Part shown: positions 24,891 to 34,602 of the stretch, in pieces | Layout of the letters: every line of letters starts with the position of its first letter | How positions within the stretch are numbered: position 1 is the stretch's first letter | DNA from: Hyphomicrobium_A sp965243865 | GTDB lineage: Bacteria; Pseudomonadota; Alphaproteobacteria; Rhizobiales; Hyphomicrobiaceae | DNA: 64,000 nucleotides | Assembly: GCF_965243865.1 (NCBI RefSeq) | Contig: NZ_OZ251603.1 | Span: 3,410,001-3,474,000 of the forward strand | Reading direction: 5' to 3' | Notes under the pieces: generated by a model | Told to the model about the DNA's origin: nothing | The model's database searches: none | Seen by the model: the letters and a program-made list of their open reading frames with translations, nothing else | Translations under genes and position numbers: made by a program

Positions 24891-25759
24891 CGGAGAAGCA
24901 CGTAGACAGCGTCACCGGCGTTGAAACGACCGGTCACGTCTGGGATGGCGATCTTAGAGAGTTGAACAAGCCGCTGCCACGCTGGTGGCTGTACGTTCTC
25001 TACGCATGCATCGTTTGGTCGATTGGCTATTGGGTCTTCTATCCAGCTTGGCCTGTGGTCAACGGCGACTACACCAAGGGTATGTTCGATTACAGCCAGC
25101 GCGGCGAAGTCAGCAAGGAAGTCGCCGCAGCCAAAGCGGCACAGTCGAAATACTTCGAGCAGATCGCTGCAACGCCGGTCGGCGAGATCACCAAGAACGA
25201 GGAACTGCTTCCATTCGTAATGGCTGGCGGCGCTGCAGTGTTTGGTGACAGGTGCGGCCCGTGCCACGGCAAGGGCGGAGGCGGTGCCGTTGGTTACCCG
25301 AACCTCAACGATGACGATTGGCTGTGGGGCGGCACGCCCGAAGCGATCCAGCAGACCATTACGCACGGCATCCGCTCTGGTGATCCGGAAGCCCGCGACA
25401 TGGCGATGCCCCGCTTCGGTCTTGACGGCGTCCTTAAGCCTGCCGAAATAGCAGATACTGCCCAGTATGTGCTGTCTCTATCGGGACACTCGACTGATGC
25501 AGCGGCTGCGGAGCGCGGCAAGACGATCTTCGCCGACAACTGCGTCGCCTGTCATGGCGAGGAGGGCAAGGGCAACCAGGACATGGGCGCTCCGAACCTC
25601 ACCGATGGCATTTGGCTCTATGGCGGCAAGCTCGCCGACATTGAGAAAACCATCGAGACGGGTCGGGGCGGCGTCATGCCCTACTGGACCGGGCGCCTCG
25701 ATCCCGTAACCATCAAGATGCTGGCCGCATACGTGCACTCGCTTGGTGGCGGCCAATAG
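24887..25759 (+). CDS. ccoP: Cytochrome c oxidase, cbb3-type, subunit III (diheme cytochrome c)
   Basis: 290 residues. Cytoplasmic N-terminus with HVWDGDLRELNKPLPRWW (family motif), one membrane helix (about 35-57), then two cytochrome c domains with heme sites CGPCH (Cys123, Cys126, His127) and CVACH (Cys219, Cys222, His223), each followed by a Met that can be the distal ligand. It accepts electrons from soluble or membrane cytochrome c and hands them to CcoO. It overlaps ccoQ by four bases. Confidence 0.96.
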   Translation: MTEKHVDSVTGVETTGHVWDGDLRELNKPLPRWWLYVLYACIVWSIGYWVFYPAWPVVNGDYTKGMFDYSQRGEVSKEVAAAKAAQSKYFEQIAATPVGEITKNEELLPFVMAGGAAVFGDRCGPCHGKGGGGAVGYPNLNDDDWLWGGTPEAIQQTITHGIRSGDPEARDMAMPRFGLDGVLKPAEIADTAQYVLSLSGHSTDAAAAERGKTIFADNCVACHGEEGKGNQDMGAPNLTDGIWLYGGKLADIEKTIETGRGGVMPYWTGRLDPVTIKMLAAYVHSLGGGQ

Positions 25760-25790
25760 AAACCTGAACCCCCACTGGCGAGGACTCGCC

Positions 25791-27245
25791 GTGAATATGA
25801 TGAACAGAACGACAGAAGTCGACGCGGGACCGTCAGTCGGGGGTTATGCCGGGCGCCAGAAGATTTACCCTAAGCTGGCGCACGGCAATTTTCGCAAGCT
25901 GAAGTGGGCGGTGATGATCGCCACACTCGGCGTCTACTACCTGCTGCCTTGGCTCCGCTGGGACCGCGGGCCGAACCTGCCCGATCAGGCGTTTCTGCTC
26001 GATTTCGCTAATCAGCGCCTGTTCTTCGGCCCTATCGAGATCTGGGCGCAGGAACTTTATTACATCACCGGCATCCTCATTCTGTCGGCGCTCGGGCTCT
26101 TCCTCGTTACGGCCCTCGCCGGACGTGTGTGGTGCGGTTATGCCTGCCCGCAGACCGTCTGGACCGATCTCATGATCGCGGTCGAGCGCATCTGGCAGGG
26201 TGATCGCAACGCCCGCATGCGTCTCGACAATGCGCGCTGGTCCTTCAACAAGATTTGGCGCAAGGCTGGCACGCACGCCACGTGGCTGCTGATCGGCTTG
26301 GCCACCGGCGGTGCGCTCGTCTTCTATTTCCGCGATGCGCCAACACTTGCGCATGAGCTCCTTACCGGTGACGCACCCACCGTTGCTTACGTCTTTCTCG
26401 GCGTCTTCACCGTGTCGACCTATCTTCTCGGAGGCATCGCCCGCGAGCAGGTGTGCATCTATATGTGTCCCTGGCCGCGCATTCAGGGAGCGATGTTCGA
26501 TGCCGACTCGCTGCTTGTCTCCTATCGTGATTGGCGCGGCGAGCCACGCGGCCCGCACAAGAAGGGCCAGTCCTGGGAAGGCCACGGCGACTGCGTCGAC
26601 TGCACCGCGTGCGTCACTGTCTGCCCGATGGGTATCGACATTCGCGACGGCGCTCAGCTCGAGTGCATCCAGTGCGCACTCTGCATCGATGCCTGCGACG
26701 AGATCATGGATCGCGTCGGCCGTCCGCGCGGCCTCATTGCCTACGACACCTTCAAGAACCTCGAAGCATCTACGCACGCCGAGCGGGTTCCGATCCGCCT
26801 CATTCGCCCGCGCACCATGGTCTATACGGCGCTCATCGCCTTGGTCAGCGGCGTAATAATGTTTGCCTGGTCCAATCGCTCGGACCTGGATGTGAACATC
26901 CTGCACGACCGCAACCCTATGTTCGTGCAGCTCTCCGACGGCAGCCTGCGCAATGGCTACGTGGTCAAGCTCATGAACAAGGAGCACGACCCGCGCCGCC
27001 TGCATCTTGAGTTGTCGGGTCTAGATGGCGCCCAGCTGCAGATCGTCGGCCTCCCAGGAGAGCGCCCAACGATCGAGGTCGTACCGGATAATCTGCGTGC
27101 TCTGAAAGTGTTCGTCACCGTTCCGGCTGCTTCGCGCGCTAAACTGTCGGGTAGCGCCACGCCGTTCCGCTTCGCCATCATCGATCCGGCGGCGAGCGAA
27201 ACGGTGTATCATGATGCAACATTCCGGGGGCCGGCCAATGAGTGA
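25791..27245 (+). CDS. ccoG: Cytochrome c oxidase accessory protein CcoG (FixG/RdxA)
   Basis: The frame is open from 25743; I choose GTG 25791 because GAGGA (25780-25784) is six bases before it, while ATG 25797 and 25800 are slightly farther. Four to five helices, NosR/NapH-type motif WCGYACPQTVW and two [4Fe-4S] ferredoxin clusters in CVDCTACVTVCPMGID and CIQCALCIDACD. The C-terminal domain (after about 380) is the periplasmic FixG immunoglobulin-like domain. CcoG is a cupric reductase needed for copper insertion into CcoN. It begins 31 bases after ccoP and overlaps ccoH by eight bases. Confidence 0.93.
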   Translation: MNMMNRTTEVDAGPSVGGYAGRQKIYPKLAHGNFRKLKWAVMIATLGVYYLLPWLRWDRGPNLPDQAFLLDFANQRLFFGPIEIWAQELYYITGILILSALGLFLVTALAGRVWCGYACPQTVWTDLMIAVERIWQGDRNARMRLDNARWSFNKIWRKAGTHATWLLIGLATGGALVFYFRDAPTLAHELLTGDAPTVAYVFLGVFTVSTYLLGGIAREQVCIYMCPWPRIQGAMFDADSLLVSYRDWRGEPRGPHKKGQSWEGHGDCVDCTACVTVCPMGIDIRDGAQLECIQCALCIDACDEIMDRVGRPRGLIAYDTFKNLEASTHAERVPIRLIRPRTMVYTALIALVSGVIMFAWSNRSDLDVNILHDRNPMFVQLSDGSLRNGYVVKLMNKEHDPRRLHLELSGLDGAQLQIVGLPGERPTIEVVPDNLRALKVFVTVPAASRAKLSGSATPFRFAIIDPAASETVYHDATFRGPANE

Positions 27246-27750
27246 GCCTGTAGCTAGCAAGCCGCGTAAGTCCCGCATGAGTGGTCGGCACGTCCTGATG
27301 TGCTTCCTCGGCTTCTTCGGCATCATCTTCGCCGTCGACGGCTTCATGATCTATCAGGCTGTCTCCACCTTCGGAGGCATCGAAACGCCCGACGCATACC
27401 GCAAGGGTCTCGAATACAACGCCAGTATCGCCCAGGATGAGCGCCAGACCGCGCTCGGCTGGCGCGACGACACCAAGTTCGCCAGCACGCCCGAGCGGCT
27501 CCAGGTGGCGCTTCGCGACAAGGAGGACAGCGCCGTCGCCGGTAAGCGCGTCGTTGCCACGATCGGTCGACCAGCCACCAATCGGCATGATGTGACGGTC
27601 ACGCTCGCCGAGACCGCCCCTGGCCTTTACGAAGCAGCGTTTCCGGGCGCCGTGGAAGGCACTTGGATCATCGATCTTAGCGCTTACGATGCCGGTAGCT
27701 CGAACGAGCCCGTATATCAGGCGCGGAGACGTGCATGGATCAAGCCGTAA
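27238..27750 (+). CDS. ccoH: Cbb3 oxidase assembly protein CcoH (FixH)
   Basis: 170 residues from ATG 27238, which overlaps the end of ccoG by eight bases. One membrane anchor (about 20-42: VLMCFLGFFGIIFAVDGFMI), then a periplasmic domain with YRKGLEYNASIAQDERQ, the FixH signature, and a C-terminal WIIDL stretch. It acts late in cbb3 assembly and binds CcoN. The last bases overlap the ccoI start by 16. Confidence 0.93.
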   Translation: MSEPVASKPRKSRMSGRHVLMCFLGFFGIIFAVDGFMIYQAVSTFGGIETPDAYRKGLEYNASIAQDERQTALGWRDDTKFASTPERLQVALRDKEDSAVAGKRVVATIGRPATNRHDVTVTLAETAPGLYEAAFPGAVEGTWIIDLSAYDAGSSNEPVYQARRRAWIKP

Positions 27751-29960
27751 CACTGCCGCGTGCAGCATCGGCGCGCCCGAGCGCCGACGATTCGCTGCCG
27801 CCGACGACGACCGTTTCGCTGATCGTCGAGAACATGCAGTGTGGAAGCTGCATGGGCCGCATTGAGCGCGCCCTGCAGGCAACGCCCGGTGTCGCCTCTG
27901 CGCGCGCCAGCCTCACCGCCAAGCGCGTGGCCGTCACCTTCGATAACCGGACCACCGAGCCGCAAAGGCTCATCGATGCCCTCGACCGCACCGGCTACCG
28001 CGCCGCTGAATCCGTCGGTGGCGCCGACGAGAGCGCGACCGCCCGCGCCGATGATTTGCTGCGCCGACTCGGCGTCGCCGGCTTTGCCGCCGCCAATGTC
28101 ATGCTGCTCTCGGTCTCGGTCTGGGCCGGGCATGCCAGCGACATGGACCAGTCCGCCGCCGACCTGTTCCATTGGCTGTCGGCACTGATCGCCATGCCGG
28201 CCATCGCCTACTCCGGGCAGCCGTTCTTCCGCTCCGCGCTCACCGCCCTGCGCGCACGCCATCTCAACATGGACGTGCCGATTTCGCTCGGCATCCTGCT
28301 CGCCACGGGAATGAGCCTCTATCAGACGATGCGTAGCACTGATCAGGTGTACTTCGACGCCGCGATCATGCTGACGTTCTTCCTCCTCATTGGGCGCTAC
28401 CTCGATGAGAAGGTGCGCGTACGCGCGCGCGGCGCCGCCGAAAACCTCCTCGGACTGAAGGCCCTGTCCGCCAACGTCATCGGCGAGGATGGTGCCGTCC
28501 GTCGACTCGCCGCCCGCGCGCTCGAGCCGGGCATGCGCATCCAGGTTGCGGCTGGCGAACGCATCCCTGTAGACGGACGCGTCCTAAGTGGCGCAACGCA
28601 CGTCGACACCAGCCTCATCACCGGTGAGACCGTGCCCCGCCGCGCGGCCTTTGGTGAAATGGTGCACGCTGGCACCGTCAATATCGACAGCGCCATCGTC
28701 GTCGAAGCGACCGCCACTGACGACAATACGCTGCTGGCCGATATTGCCCGTCTGGTGCAATCGGCAGAGCAGGGCCGCGGACACTATGTCCGCCTCGCCG
28801 ATCGCGCCGCACGCTTCTACGCGCCGGCCGTGCACATTCTCGGCGCCGTCACCCTGATTGGATGGCTGGTCGCCGGCGCCGCCTTCGAGCAGTCGCTCAC
28901 CTACGCCATCGCCGTGCTCATCATCACCTGCCCGTGCGCGCTCGCCCTCGCGGTGCCGGCGGTTCAGGTGGCAGCAGCGGGGCGGCTCTTCTCCAAGGGC
29001 ATCATCGTCAAGGCTGCAGACGGACTGGAACGCCTCTCCGACATCGACACGATCGTCTTCGACAAGACGGGTACGCTTACGCGCGGCGAGCCATCGTTGG
29101 CCAATGCGGATGCCATCGACGATGCAACGCTGGCCGCAGCGGCCTCGCTCGCCATTGCCAGCCGTCACCCCTATTCGCGCGCCGTCGTGCGCACGGCCCG
29201 CGAGCGCAGCCTCACATTCGCGATCGCCGAAGGCGTCACCGAGCATCCCGGCAGCGGATTGATTGCTGCGTCGCCTCGCGGCGAGCGTCGTCTCGGTTCC
29301 GCAAGCTGGGTCGGCATCCCCGCAGCCGAAAGTTCCGACGCCCATGTCGCTTCCCTCTGGTTCCGGGAGGGCGGCAACGCACCGATTGCGCTGCACTTCG
29401 AGGACAGCCTCCGCTCCGACGCTCCAGGCGTCATCGCCGCGTTGAAGCACGCCGGATTCCGTATCGTGCTGCTTTCCGGAGATCGTATCGACCCGGTGCG
29501 CGCGGCCGCCGAAGGAGCTGGTATCAGTGATTGGTTCGCCGAAGTGCGGCCCGACGGGAAGATCGCGCGCCTTGAAGCACTGAAGTCGGAAGGCCGCCGC
29601 GTTCTCATGATCGGCGACGGCCTCAACGATGCGCCGGCGCTCGCCGCAGCCCACGCATCGATCTCTCCCTCGACCGCAGCCGACGTCAGTCAGACTGCCT
29701 CTGATGCCGTTTTCCAGGGCGAACCGCTCGCGCCTGTCATCGAACTGCTCAGCGTAGCTCGTGCATCTCAGCGCATGGCGATCGAGAACTTCGCCATCGC
29801 CATCGCCTACAACTGTGTTTCGGTACCCCTGGCCATGGCCGGCTTCGTCACGCCGCTCATTGCAGCGCTCGCCATGTCGCTATCGTCGATCGCCGTGACG
29901 GGCAACGCCCTGCGGCTGCGCGGCAGAAGGCTCACTCTCGGCAAAGGACCAGCACGATGA
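27735..29960 (+). CDS. ccoI: Copper-transporting P1B-type ATPase CcoI (FixI)
   Basis: 741 residues. N-terminal metal-binding domain with MQCGSCMGRIE (Cys36/Cys39), eight helices including the metal site CPCALAL, the phosphorylation motif DKTGTLTRGE and the hinge motif MIGDGLNDAPAL. It exports Cu+ for insertion into the cbb3 CuB site rather than for copper resistance, as shown by its place in ccoGHIS. Overlaps ccoH by 16 bases and ccoS by four. Confidence 0.95.
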   Translation: MDQAVTLPRAASARPSADDSLPPTTTVSLIVENMQCGSCMGRIERALQATPGVASARASLTAKRVAVTFDNRTTEPQRLIDALDRTGYRAAESVGGADESATARADDLLRRLGVAGFAAANVMLLSVSVWAGHASDMDQSAADLFHWLSALIAMPAIAYSGQPFFRSALTALRARHLNMDVPISLGILLATGMSLYQTMRSTDQVYFDAAIMLTFFLLIGRYLDEKVRVRARGAAENLLGLKALSANVIGEDGAVRRLAARALEPGMRIQVAAGERIPVDGRVLSGATHVDTSLITGETVPRRAAFGEMVHAGTVNIDSAIVVEATATDDNTLLADIARLVQSAEQGRGHYVRLADRAARFYAPAVHILGAVTLIGWLVAGAAFEQSLTYAIAVLIITCPCALALAVPAVQVAAAGRLFSKGIIVKAADGLERLSDIDTIVFDKTGTLTRGEPSLANADAIDDATLAAAASLAIASRHPYSRAVVRTARERSLTFAIAEGVTEHPGSGLIAASPRGERRLGSASWVGIPAAESSDAHVASLWFREGGNAPIALHFEDSLRSDAPGVIAALKHAGFRIVLLSGDRIDPVRAAAEGAGISDWFAEVRPDGKIARLEALKSEGRRVLMIGDGLNDAPALAAAHASISPSTAADVSQTASDAVFQGEPLAPVIELLSVARASQRMAIENFAIAIAYNCVSVPLAMAGFVTPLIAALAMSLSSIAVTGNALRLRGRRLTLGKGPAR

Positions 29961-30145
29961 CATCGCTCGTCTGGTTGATCCCCTGTGCACTCGCGCTCGG
30001 CCTGCTCGGGCTCCTGGCATTCTTATGGGCCCTGCGTTCAGGCCAGTTCGAGGATCTGGAAGGGGCTGGATGGCGCGCGATCCAGGATGAAGAGCCCGGC
30101 GACGCATCGAGGGCGGCTGAAAACGTAGAGAAGCCCAACCCATAG
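29957..30145 (+). CDS. ccoS: Cbb3-type oxidase assembly protein CcoS (FixS)
   Basis: 62 residues: one membrane helix (LVWLIPCALALGLLGLLAFLWAL) followed by RSGQFEDLEGAGWRAI, the family motif. CcoS is needed for incorporation of heme and copper into CcoN. Its ATG overlaps the ccoI stop by four bases; it is the last gene of the cco run. Confidence 0.93.
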   Translation: MTSLVWLIPCALALGLLGLLAFLWALRSGQFEDLEGAGWRAIQDEEPGDASRAAENVEKPNP

Positions 30146-30175
30146 CGACGTGTGCCGCACAGGCCGCAAAAGGCT

Positions 30176-30574
30176 TCAGTCGCTGTGCTTGGAGCCGCTA
30201 CCGTCGTGCGTCAGCAGCAGATCGCACTTCCACTCGAGAAGGACCCGAGAAAAGCCCAGTTGCTGCTCGGGGCTTAGCGCGTCGACAATAACGATCGACG
30301 CACCGAGCTCAAGTTGAGCTGCAACCTGCTGATAGAGGCGACCGCAGCCCATCAGGGACAGGGGAGGCAGGCCATCGAAGTCCTGCGCCAATAGCGGCTC
30401 ACCATTTGAAAGCACGCAGACCGCATGCGCCGTGCCGCGCAGCTTCCTGGCTACACCGCTGGCGCAGTCCGCGTCGTTGAAGACGCCGATAACCAGCCGG
30501 GGCCGCGGATTGGCGCCATTCTGGCAGCCGCCACAGCAGGCGCTGGGATTACCATCGATGTGATCTTCGGTCAC
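30176..30574 (-). CDS. Cysteine-rich protein of unknown function, convergent with the cco operon
   Basis: 132 residues from a GTG start, ending 30 bases from the ccoS stop. The N-terminus has a CCGGC motif (Cys13, Cys14, Cys17), followed by an alpha/beta-looking domain (RLVIGVFNDADCASGVARKL, ASIVIVDALSPEQQLGFSRV) with further cysteines at ADC, AVC, MGC and WKC. I do not recognise the family. The cysteine spacing suggests metal or redox use. Coding status is supported by normal composition and by the lack of a competing frame, but not by homology. Confidence 0.6.
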   Translation of the reverse strand: MTEDHIDGNPSACCGGCQNGANPRPRLVIGVFNDADCASGVARKLRGTAHAVCVLSNGEPLLAQDFDGLPPLSLMGCGRLYQQVAAQLELGASIVIVDALSPEQQLGFSRVLLEWKCDLLLTHDGSGSKHSD

Positions 30575-30677
30575 CGGGCACCACTCGCGTGATGGACGAA
30601 ATTAACCCACACCCTAGCGGCAAGGCGTCGCCGGGGTTTGACCTGATTGTGCGCTTGTGTGACAGCATGTAACAGGA

Positions 30678-31442
30678 ATGAACCTTACTCAGCCGGCCCC
30701 CCGCCCCATGTCCGCAGCAGAACGGCAGACCATTCTCATCGTCGACGACGAGCCCGAGGTGCGCACGCTTCTACGCACCGGTCTGGAAGGCGAGGGATTT
30801 TCGGTCCTTGAAGCCTCCGATGGAGGCCAGGCCGTGACCCTCATAGAGCGGGTCCCGATCAGCCTCGTGACGCTGGATTTGAAGCTCGGCGGCGAGGACG
30901 GCCTCAAGGTCGCGCGCGAACTGCGCGTGGTCAAGAACGTCCCGATTATCATGATCACCGGCAAGAGCGACGCCATCGACCGCGTGGTGGGTCTCGAGCT
31001 CGGCGCCGACGACTACATCCCCAAGCCATTTCTCATGCGCGAGGTGATCGCTCGCGTGCGTGCGGTACTGCGGCGCTATGCGGCCAGCAATGCGCCAGCA
31101 AGTGGCGCTACCTCTGAGGGTGAGGAATGTTACGGGTTTGATGGCTGGAAGGTAGATTTGCTGCGCCGCGAAGTGCGCGATCCCTCCGGCGAGCTGCGCG
31201 ACCTCACCACCGCCGAGTTCAATCTGCTGGCGCTGCTCGTGCAGAGAGCCGGCCGCGTCCTCTCGCGCGACGAGATCATGGACCTCTTGAAAGGTCACGA
31301 CTGGACGCCGATGGATCGCTCCATCGACGCGCTCGTTGCGCGCCTGCGCAAGAAGCTGGAGCCCGATAGCGAACGCCCCATGCTGGTGAAAACCGTGCGC
31401 GGCGTCGGCTACGTGTTCGCCGGATCGGCCAAGAAGCTCTGA
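30678..31442 (+). CDS. OmpR-family response regulator
   Basis: 254 residues. Receiver domain (about 17-130) with acidic pair DDE, phosphoacceptor Asp67 in LVTLDLKLGGEDG, a Thr in MITGKSD and Lys in YIPKPF; C-terminal winged-helix DNA-binding domain (about 150-250) with the OmpR signature LTTAEFNLLALLVQRAG, RSIDALVARLRKKLE and VKTVRGVGYVF. It is followed on the other strand by a hybrid histidine kinase, but the two are convergent, so pairing is only a guess. Direct target unknown. Confidence 0.93.
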   Translation: MNLTQPAPRPMSAAERQTILIVDDEPEVRTLLRTGLEGEGFSVLEASDGGQAVTLIERVPISLVTLDLKLGGEDGLKVARELRVVKNVPIIMITGKSDAIDRVVGLELGADDYIPKPFLMREVIARVRAVLRRYAASNAPASGATSEGEECYGFDGWKVDLLRREVRDPSGELRDLTTAEFNLLALLVQRAGRVLSRDEIMDLLKGHDWTPMDRSIDALVARLRKKLEPDSERPMLVKTVRGVGYVFAGSAKKL

Positions 31443-31484
31443 CGCCCTGGCGATAAGCGCTGCACACGGGGCGAGGGTGCGGCC

Positions 31485-33137
31485 CTACGTGTCGCGATGC
31501 AAAGCATCGTGTAGGGACACCGCCAATTCCGCGCGCTTGTAGGGTTTGCGTAGGATGGGGTTGCCGCCGTAAGCAGCCGGATCGTGACGCGTCTCTTCCG
31601 CGGCATATCCGGTCGTCAGCACGACCCTCGTCCCAGGCACATGCTCGCCAATCCAGCGTGCCAGCTCATAGCCCGACATGCCACCTGCCATGACAATATC
31701 GCTCAACACGAGATCGACATGCTCGCCGCTCTGCAGGATGCGAATTGCCGCCGGGCCACTTTCTGCCTCGAGCACCACGTAGCCCAGACCTTCGACGCGC
31801 TGCAGTGTCAGCTCGCGCACCTCGGCATTGTCTTCGACGACCAGTACGACCTCATTCGCCTCAGAAAGCGGTACCGCCTCGGAAGTCGATGCAACCCTGT
31901 CGAGTTCGCCATCGGCGCGTGGCAGATAGAGCGTCACGGTCGTGCCGCGTCCCACCGCGCTTTCGATTGTCGCGTGGCCACTCGACTGTTCCGCAAAGCC
32001 ATAGACGGTGCTCAGGCCAAGTCCGGTACCGCGGCCGGGCTCCTTGGTGGAGAAGAACGGCTCGAATGCGCGCTCCATCACTTCGGGCGGCATGCCTTCA
32101 CCGGTATCTGAAACCGATAGCAGCACATACTCGCCGCCCGCGCCGTCGAAGGGCAGGGCGCCCGCTGCAACGTTGCGCGTTTCGACCATCAGCGCACCGC
32201 CGTGAGGCATCGCATCGCGCGCATTGATGGCGAGGTTGAGGATCGCGTTCTCCACCTCGCTTGGATCGGCCTTCGTCTTCCAAAGGTTGCCGGCGAGCAT
32301 TGTTGTGAGCGTGATCGGCTCGCCGATCGAGCGCTTCAGGATTTCCATCAACCCCAGCACCAGCTCGTTGAGATCGAGCACCTGCGGCGACAGACGCCTG
32401 CGCCGGGCGAACGTCAACAGCCGCTTCGTCAGCGCAGCGCCCATGTCGGCAGCATCGGCCGCACGCTTCAGCAGCGTACGCGAGGCTGGCTGGTCCGTAG
32501 CATCACCCATCAGCTCCAGGTTGCCGGTTATGATGGTCAGAAGGTTGTTGAAGTCGTGCGCCACGCCGCCCGTCAGCTGGCCGAAGGCCTCCATGCGCTG
32601 TGCCTGGATCAGCGCTGCCTGCGCCGCCTCGCGCCGGCCGATTTCCGCTTCGAGTTCGCGCGTGCGCTCCGCCACGCGTTGCTCCAGCTCCGAATTGGCT
32701 TTCGCCAACTCTGCCTGCGCACGCTTCCTCTCGGTCACATCGCGCACCACCACCATGAAGATGGGGCGCCCGTCTATCTCCTGCTTGGCGATGGAGGCTT
32801 CTGCGGGAAATTCCGTCCCATCCTTGCGTCGCGCGAAGATCTCCTGCCGCTCACCCATTCGCCGCGCCGCCACCGGCGAGCGCGAAAATTCGGCAACATG
32901 AGCGTGATGCGTCCCGCGAAAGCGCTCGGGGATCAGCACGTCCAGGCGCTGCCCGATGATCTCTTCCTTGCTGTAGCCGAACATCGAGGCCGCGCCATCG
33001 TTGAACACCATGATGCGCATGTTCTCGTTGAGCGAGATGATGGCATCTGCCGCAATGGCAAGAATGGTCGATATCTGCGACTCGGCGAGTTGCAGCTCTT
33101 TCTGGGTATCGCCGGCCGGCGCGTCTGTGGGAGGCAT
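31485..33137 (-). CDS. Hybrid sensor histidine kinase with PAS and C-terminal receiver domain
   Basis: 550 residues, no membrane segment. PAS domain (about 20-140, with IGQRLDVLIPERFRGTHHAH), coiled-coil linker, HisKA with phosphoacceptor His in GGVAHDFNNLLTIITGN, HATPase_c with N box NLAINARDAMP, G boxes DTGEGMPPEV and GRGTGLGLSTVYGF, then a receiver domain with VVEDNAEVRE and LVLSDIVMAGG. The cytoplasmic PAS domain suggests sensing of redox, oxygen or a small ligand. Output probably goes through an unlinked partner or the neighbouring response regulator. Confidence 0.93.
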   Translation of the reverse strand: MPPTDAPAGDTQKELQLAESQISTILAIAADAIISLNENMRIMVFNDGAASMFGYSKEEIIGQRLDVLIPERFRGTHHAHVAEFSRSPVAARRMGERQEIFARRKDGTEFPAEASIAKQEIDGRPIFMVVVRDVTERKRAQAELAKANSELEQRVAERTRELEAEIGRREAAQAALIQAQRMEAFGQLTGGVAHDFNNLLTIITGNLELMGDATDQPASRTLLKRAADAADMGAALTKRLLTFARRRRLSPQVLDLNELVLGLMEILKRSIGEPITLTTMLAGNLWKTKADPSEVENAILNLAINARDAMPHGGALMVETRNVAAGALPFDGAGGEYVLLSVSDTGEGMPPEVMERAFEPFFSTKEPGRGTGLGLSTVYGFAEQSSGHATIESAVGRGTTVTLYLPRADGELDRVASTSEAVPLSEANEVVLVVEDNAEVRELTLQRVEGLGYVVLEAESGPAAIRILQSGEHVDLVLSDIVMAGGMSGYELARWIGEHVPGTRVVLTTGYAAEETRHDPAAYGGNPILRKPYKRAELAVSLHDALHRDT

Positions 33138-33225
33138 GAGAGGTGCCGCAATTCCAAGCTGCGCCGATTGAAAGCCATTGATCGGCGATGATCAAGTGTG
33201 GTGTGCCAATAGTACTCCGCAACCA

Positions 33226-34602
33226 TTACACCAGGTGCTCGGTATCGAGATCCGTGCCGAGCGACTGCGCCAGAATGTCCAGGGCCTTTACCAACGTCGA
33301 GCGATTGGGAGCCGCGCCGAGCGCAACTCTGATGCAGTCCGGCGCCTTCTCGGTGGTGACAAACGCTTCAGCCGCCACGACGCCGAGGCCGCGCCTTTGC
33401 AGATGAGCTGTGAAATCGGCGCTCGACCATGGTGAAGGCAGCGTCAGCCACAGGTGATGCCCGGATGGATGTGCGGCAAACGCATGCCCCTGAAGCGCCT
33501 TGTTTGCAAGCCGCTGGCGCGCTGCCGCCTCGTTTGCCACCGCCGCAATGATCGAGGTCGCTGTGCCGTCGCTCAGCCATCTGGCGGCAACCGCCAGTGT
33601 CAGCGGCACCGACATCTGTAAGCTGGCGCGCAGGCAACTCGTCAATCGCGCGGCATCTTCCTGGTTCGGCGACACCACCAGCGAAACGCGCAAACCCGGC
33701 GTCACGCTCTTCGACAGGCTGGCGGCGAGATAAGTGCGCTCGGGGATCAGCGTGGCAAACGGTGTAATGCCGGTCGTTAGGAAGGCGTAAGGATCGTCCT
33801 CGATCAGCGTCAGCCCCCGCGCAGCGATGATGCGCGCCAGCTCCTCGCGGCGTTTCACGGGAATCGTTGCCGTCGTTGGATTGTGCATCGTCGGCATCAG
33901 GTAGATGACCCGCACCTTGCTGTGCTTCCGGCAGGCGCGCTCGAGCGCCGCCGGCACGATACCGTCGCGATCCATGTCGATGCCGATGAGGTTGATCCCC
34001 AACGCAGCGGCTGCCGACTTCAAGCCAGGATACGTCAGCGCTTCGGTGAAAAGGCTGTCTCCGCGCGCCGCGTGCATCAGTAGAAGCGAGAACAGCGCCG
34101 ACTGCGTGCCGGGCGCGAGTACGAGCCGATCTGCCGAAACATTCGGGACAAGGGATCGCAGCCAATCCGCGGCAATCACGCGCTCCCCGCGCGTGCCGCC
34201 GGGCTGCTGGTAGTTGAGGTACGTTTGTATGCGCCCGCCCGAGCGCAACTCGCCGAACGTCCTCGCCAGCTGCGCCGCCAGCTCGGCCTCCGCAGGTTGC
34301 GGCGGGATGTTCATCGACAGGTCGATGCCCGGAGCCATCACCTGACGCGCTGCCGGCGGATCGCCAGCTTTGACGAACGTACCTCGACCGACGCGCGCTT
34401 CTGTCAAACCTTGCCGCCGCGCTTCCGAGTAGGCGCGCGTCGCTGTCGTCAGGTCGATGCCGAGTGCCGCGGCGAGCGTCCGGTGCGTAGGAAGTGCCTG
34501 CCCCTGATGCAGGCGCCCGGAGGCGATATCGTCGGCGAGTGCCGCCACGATGCGCAGGTAGACCGGGCCGGCCCGATCCGAAATTGTAGGCATCCAATCC
34601 AT
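33226..34602 (-). CDS. MocR-type regulator: GntR helix-turn-helix fused to PLP aminotransferase domain
   Basis: 458 residues from ATG 34602 (MDWMPTISDRAGPVYLR); a nearby ATG at 34593 is also possible, and the longer upstream frame is not supported. N-terminal GntR winged HTH (about 8-80: DIASGRLHQGQALPTHRTLAAALGI, TTATRAYSEARRQGL, GRGTFV), then an aminotransferase fold with PLP lysine in AASLSKSVTPGLRVSLVV. MocR regulators bind PLP or an amino-acid adduct and usually control a divergent gene, here DUF983-EamA. Direct TCCATACAA repeats lie in the shared region. Confidence 0.9.
   Translation of the reverse strand: MDWMPTISDRAGPVYLRIVAALADDIASGRLHQGQALPTHRTLAAALGIDLTTATRAYSEARRQGLTEARVGRGTFVKAGDPPAARQVMAPGIDLSMNIPPQPAEAELAAQLARTFGELRSGGRIQTYLNYQQPGGTRGERVIAADWLRSLVPNVSADRLVLAPGTQSALFSLLLMHAARGDSLFTEALTYPGLKSAAAALGINLIGIDMDRDGIVPAALERACRKHSKVRVIYLMPTMHNPTTATIPVKRREELARIIAARGLTLIEDDPYAFLTTGITPFATLIPERTYLAASLSKSVTPGLRVSLVVSPNQEDAARLTSCLRASLQMSVPLTLAVAARWLSDGTATSIIAAVANEAAARQRLANKALQGHAFAAHPSGHHLWLTLPSPWSSADFTAHLQRRGLGVVAAEAFVTTEKAPDCIRVALGAAPNRSTLVKALDILAQSLGTDLDTEHLV

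Noticed and set aside
25833..27005. Frame of 390 residues opposite ccoG
   Set aside because: Antisense of the ferredoxin-type gene ccoG; Asp/His/Ala-rich shadow.
30630..30660. Possible FNR box before the OmpR-type regulator (TTGACCTGATTGTG)
   Set aside because: Only the left half matches; the right half lacks TCAA. It may be a -35 element.
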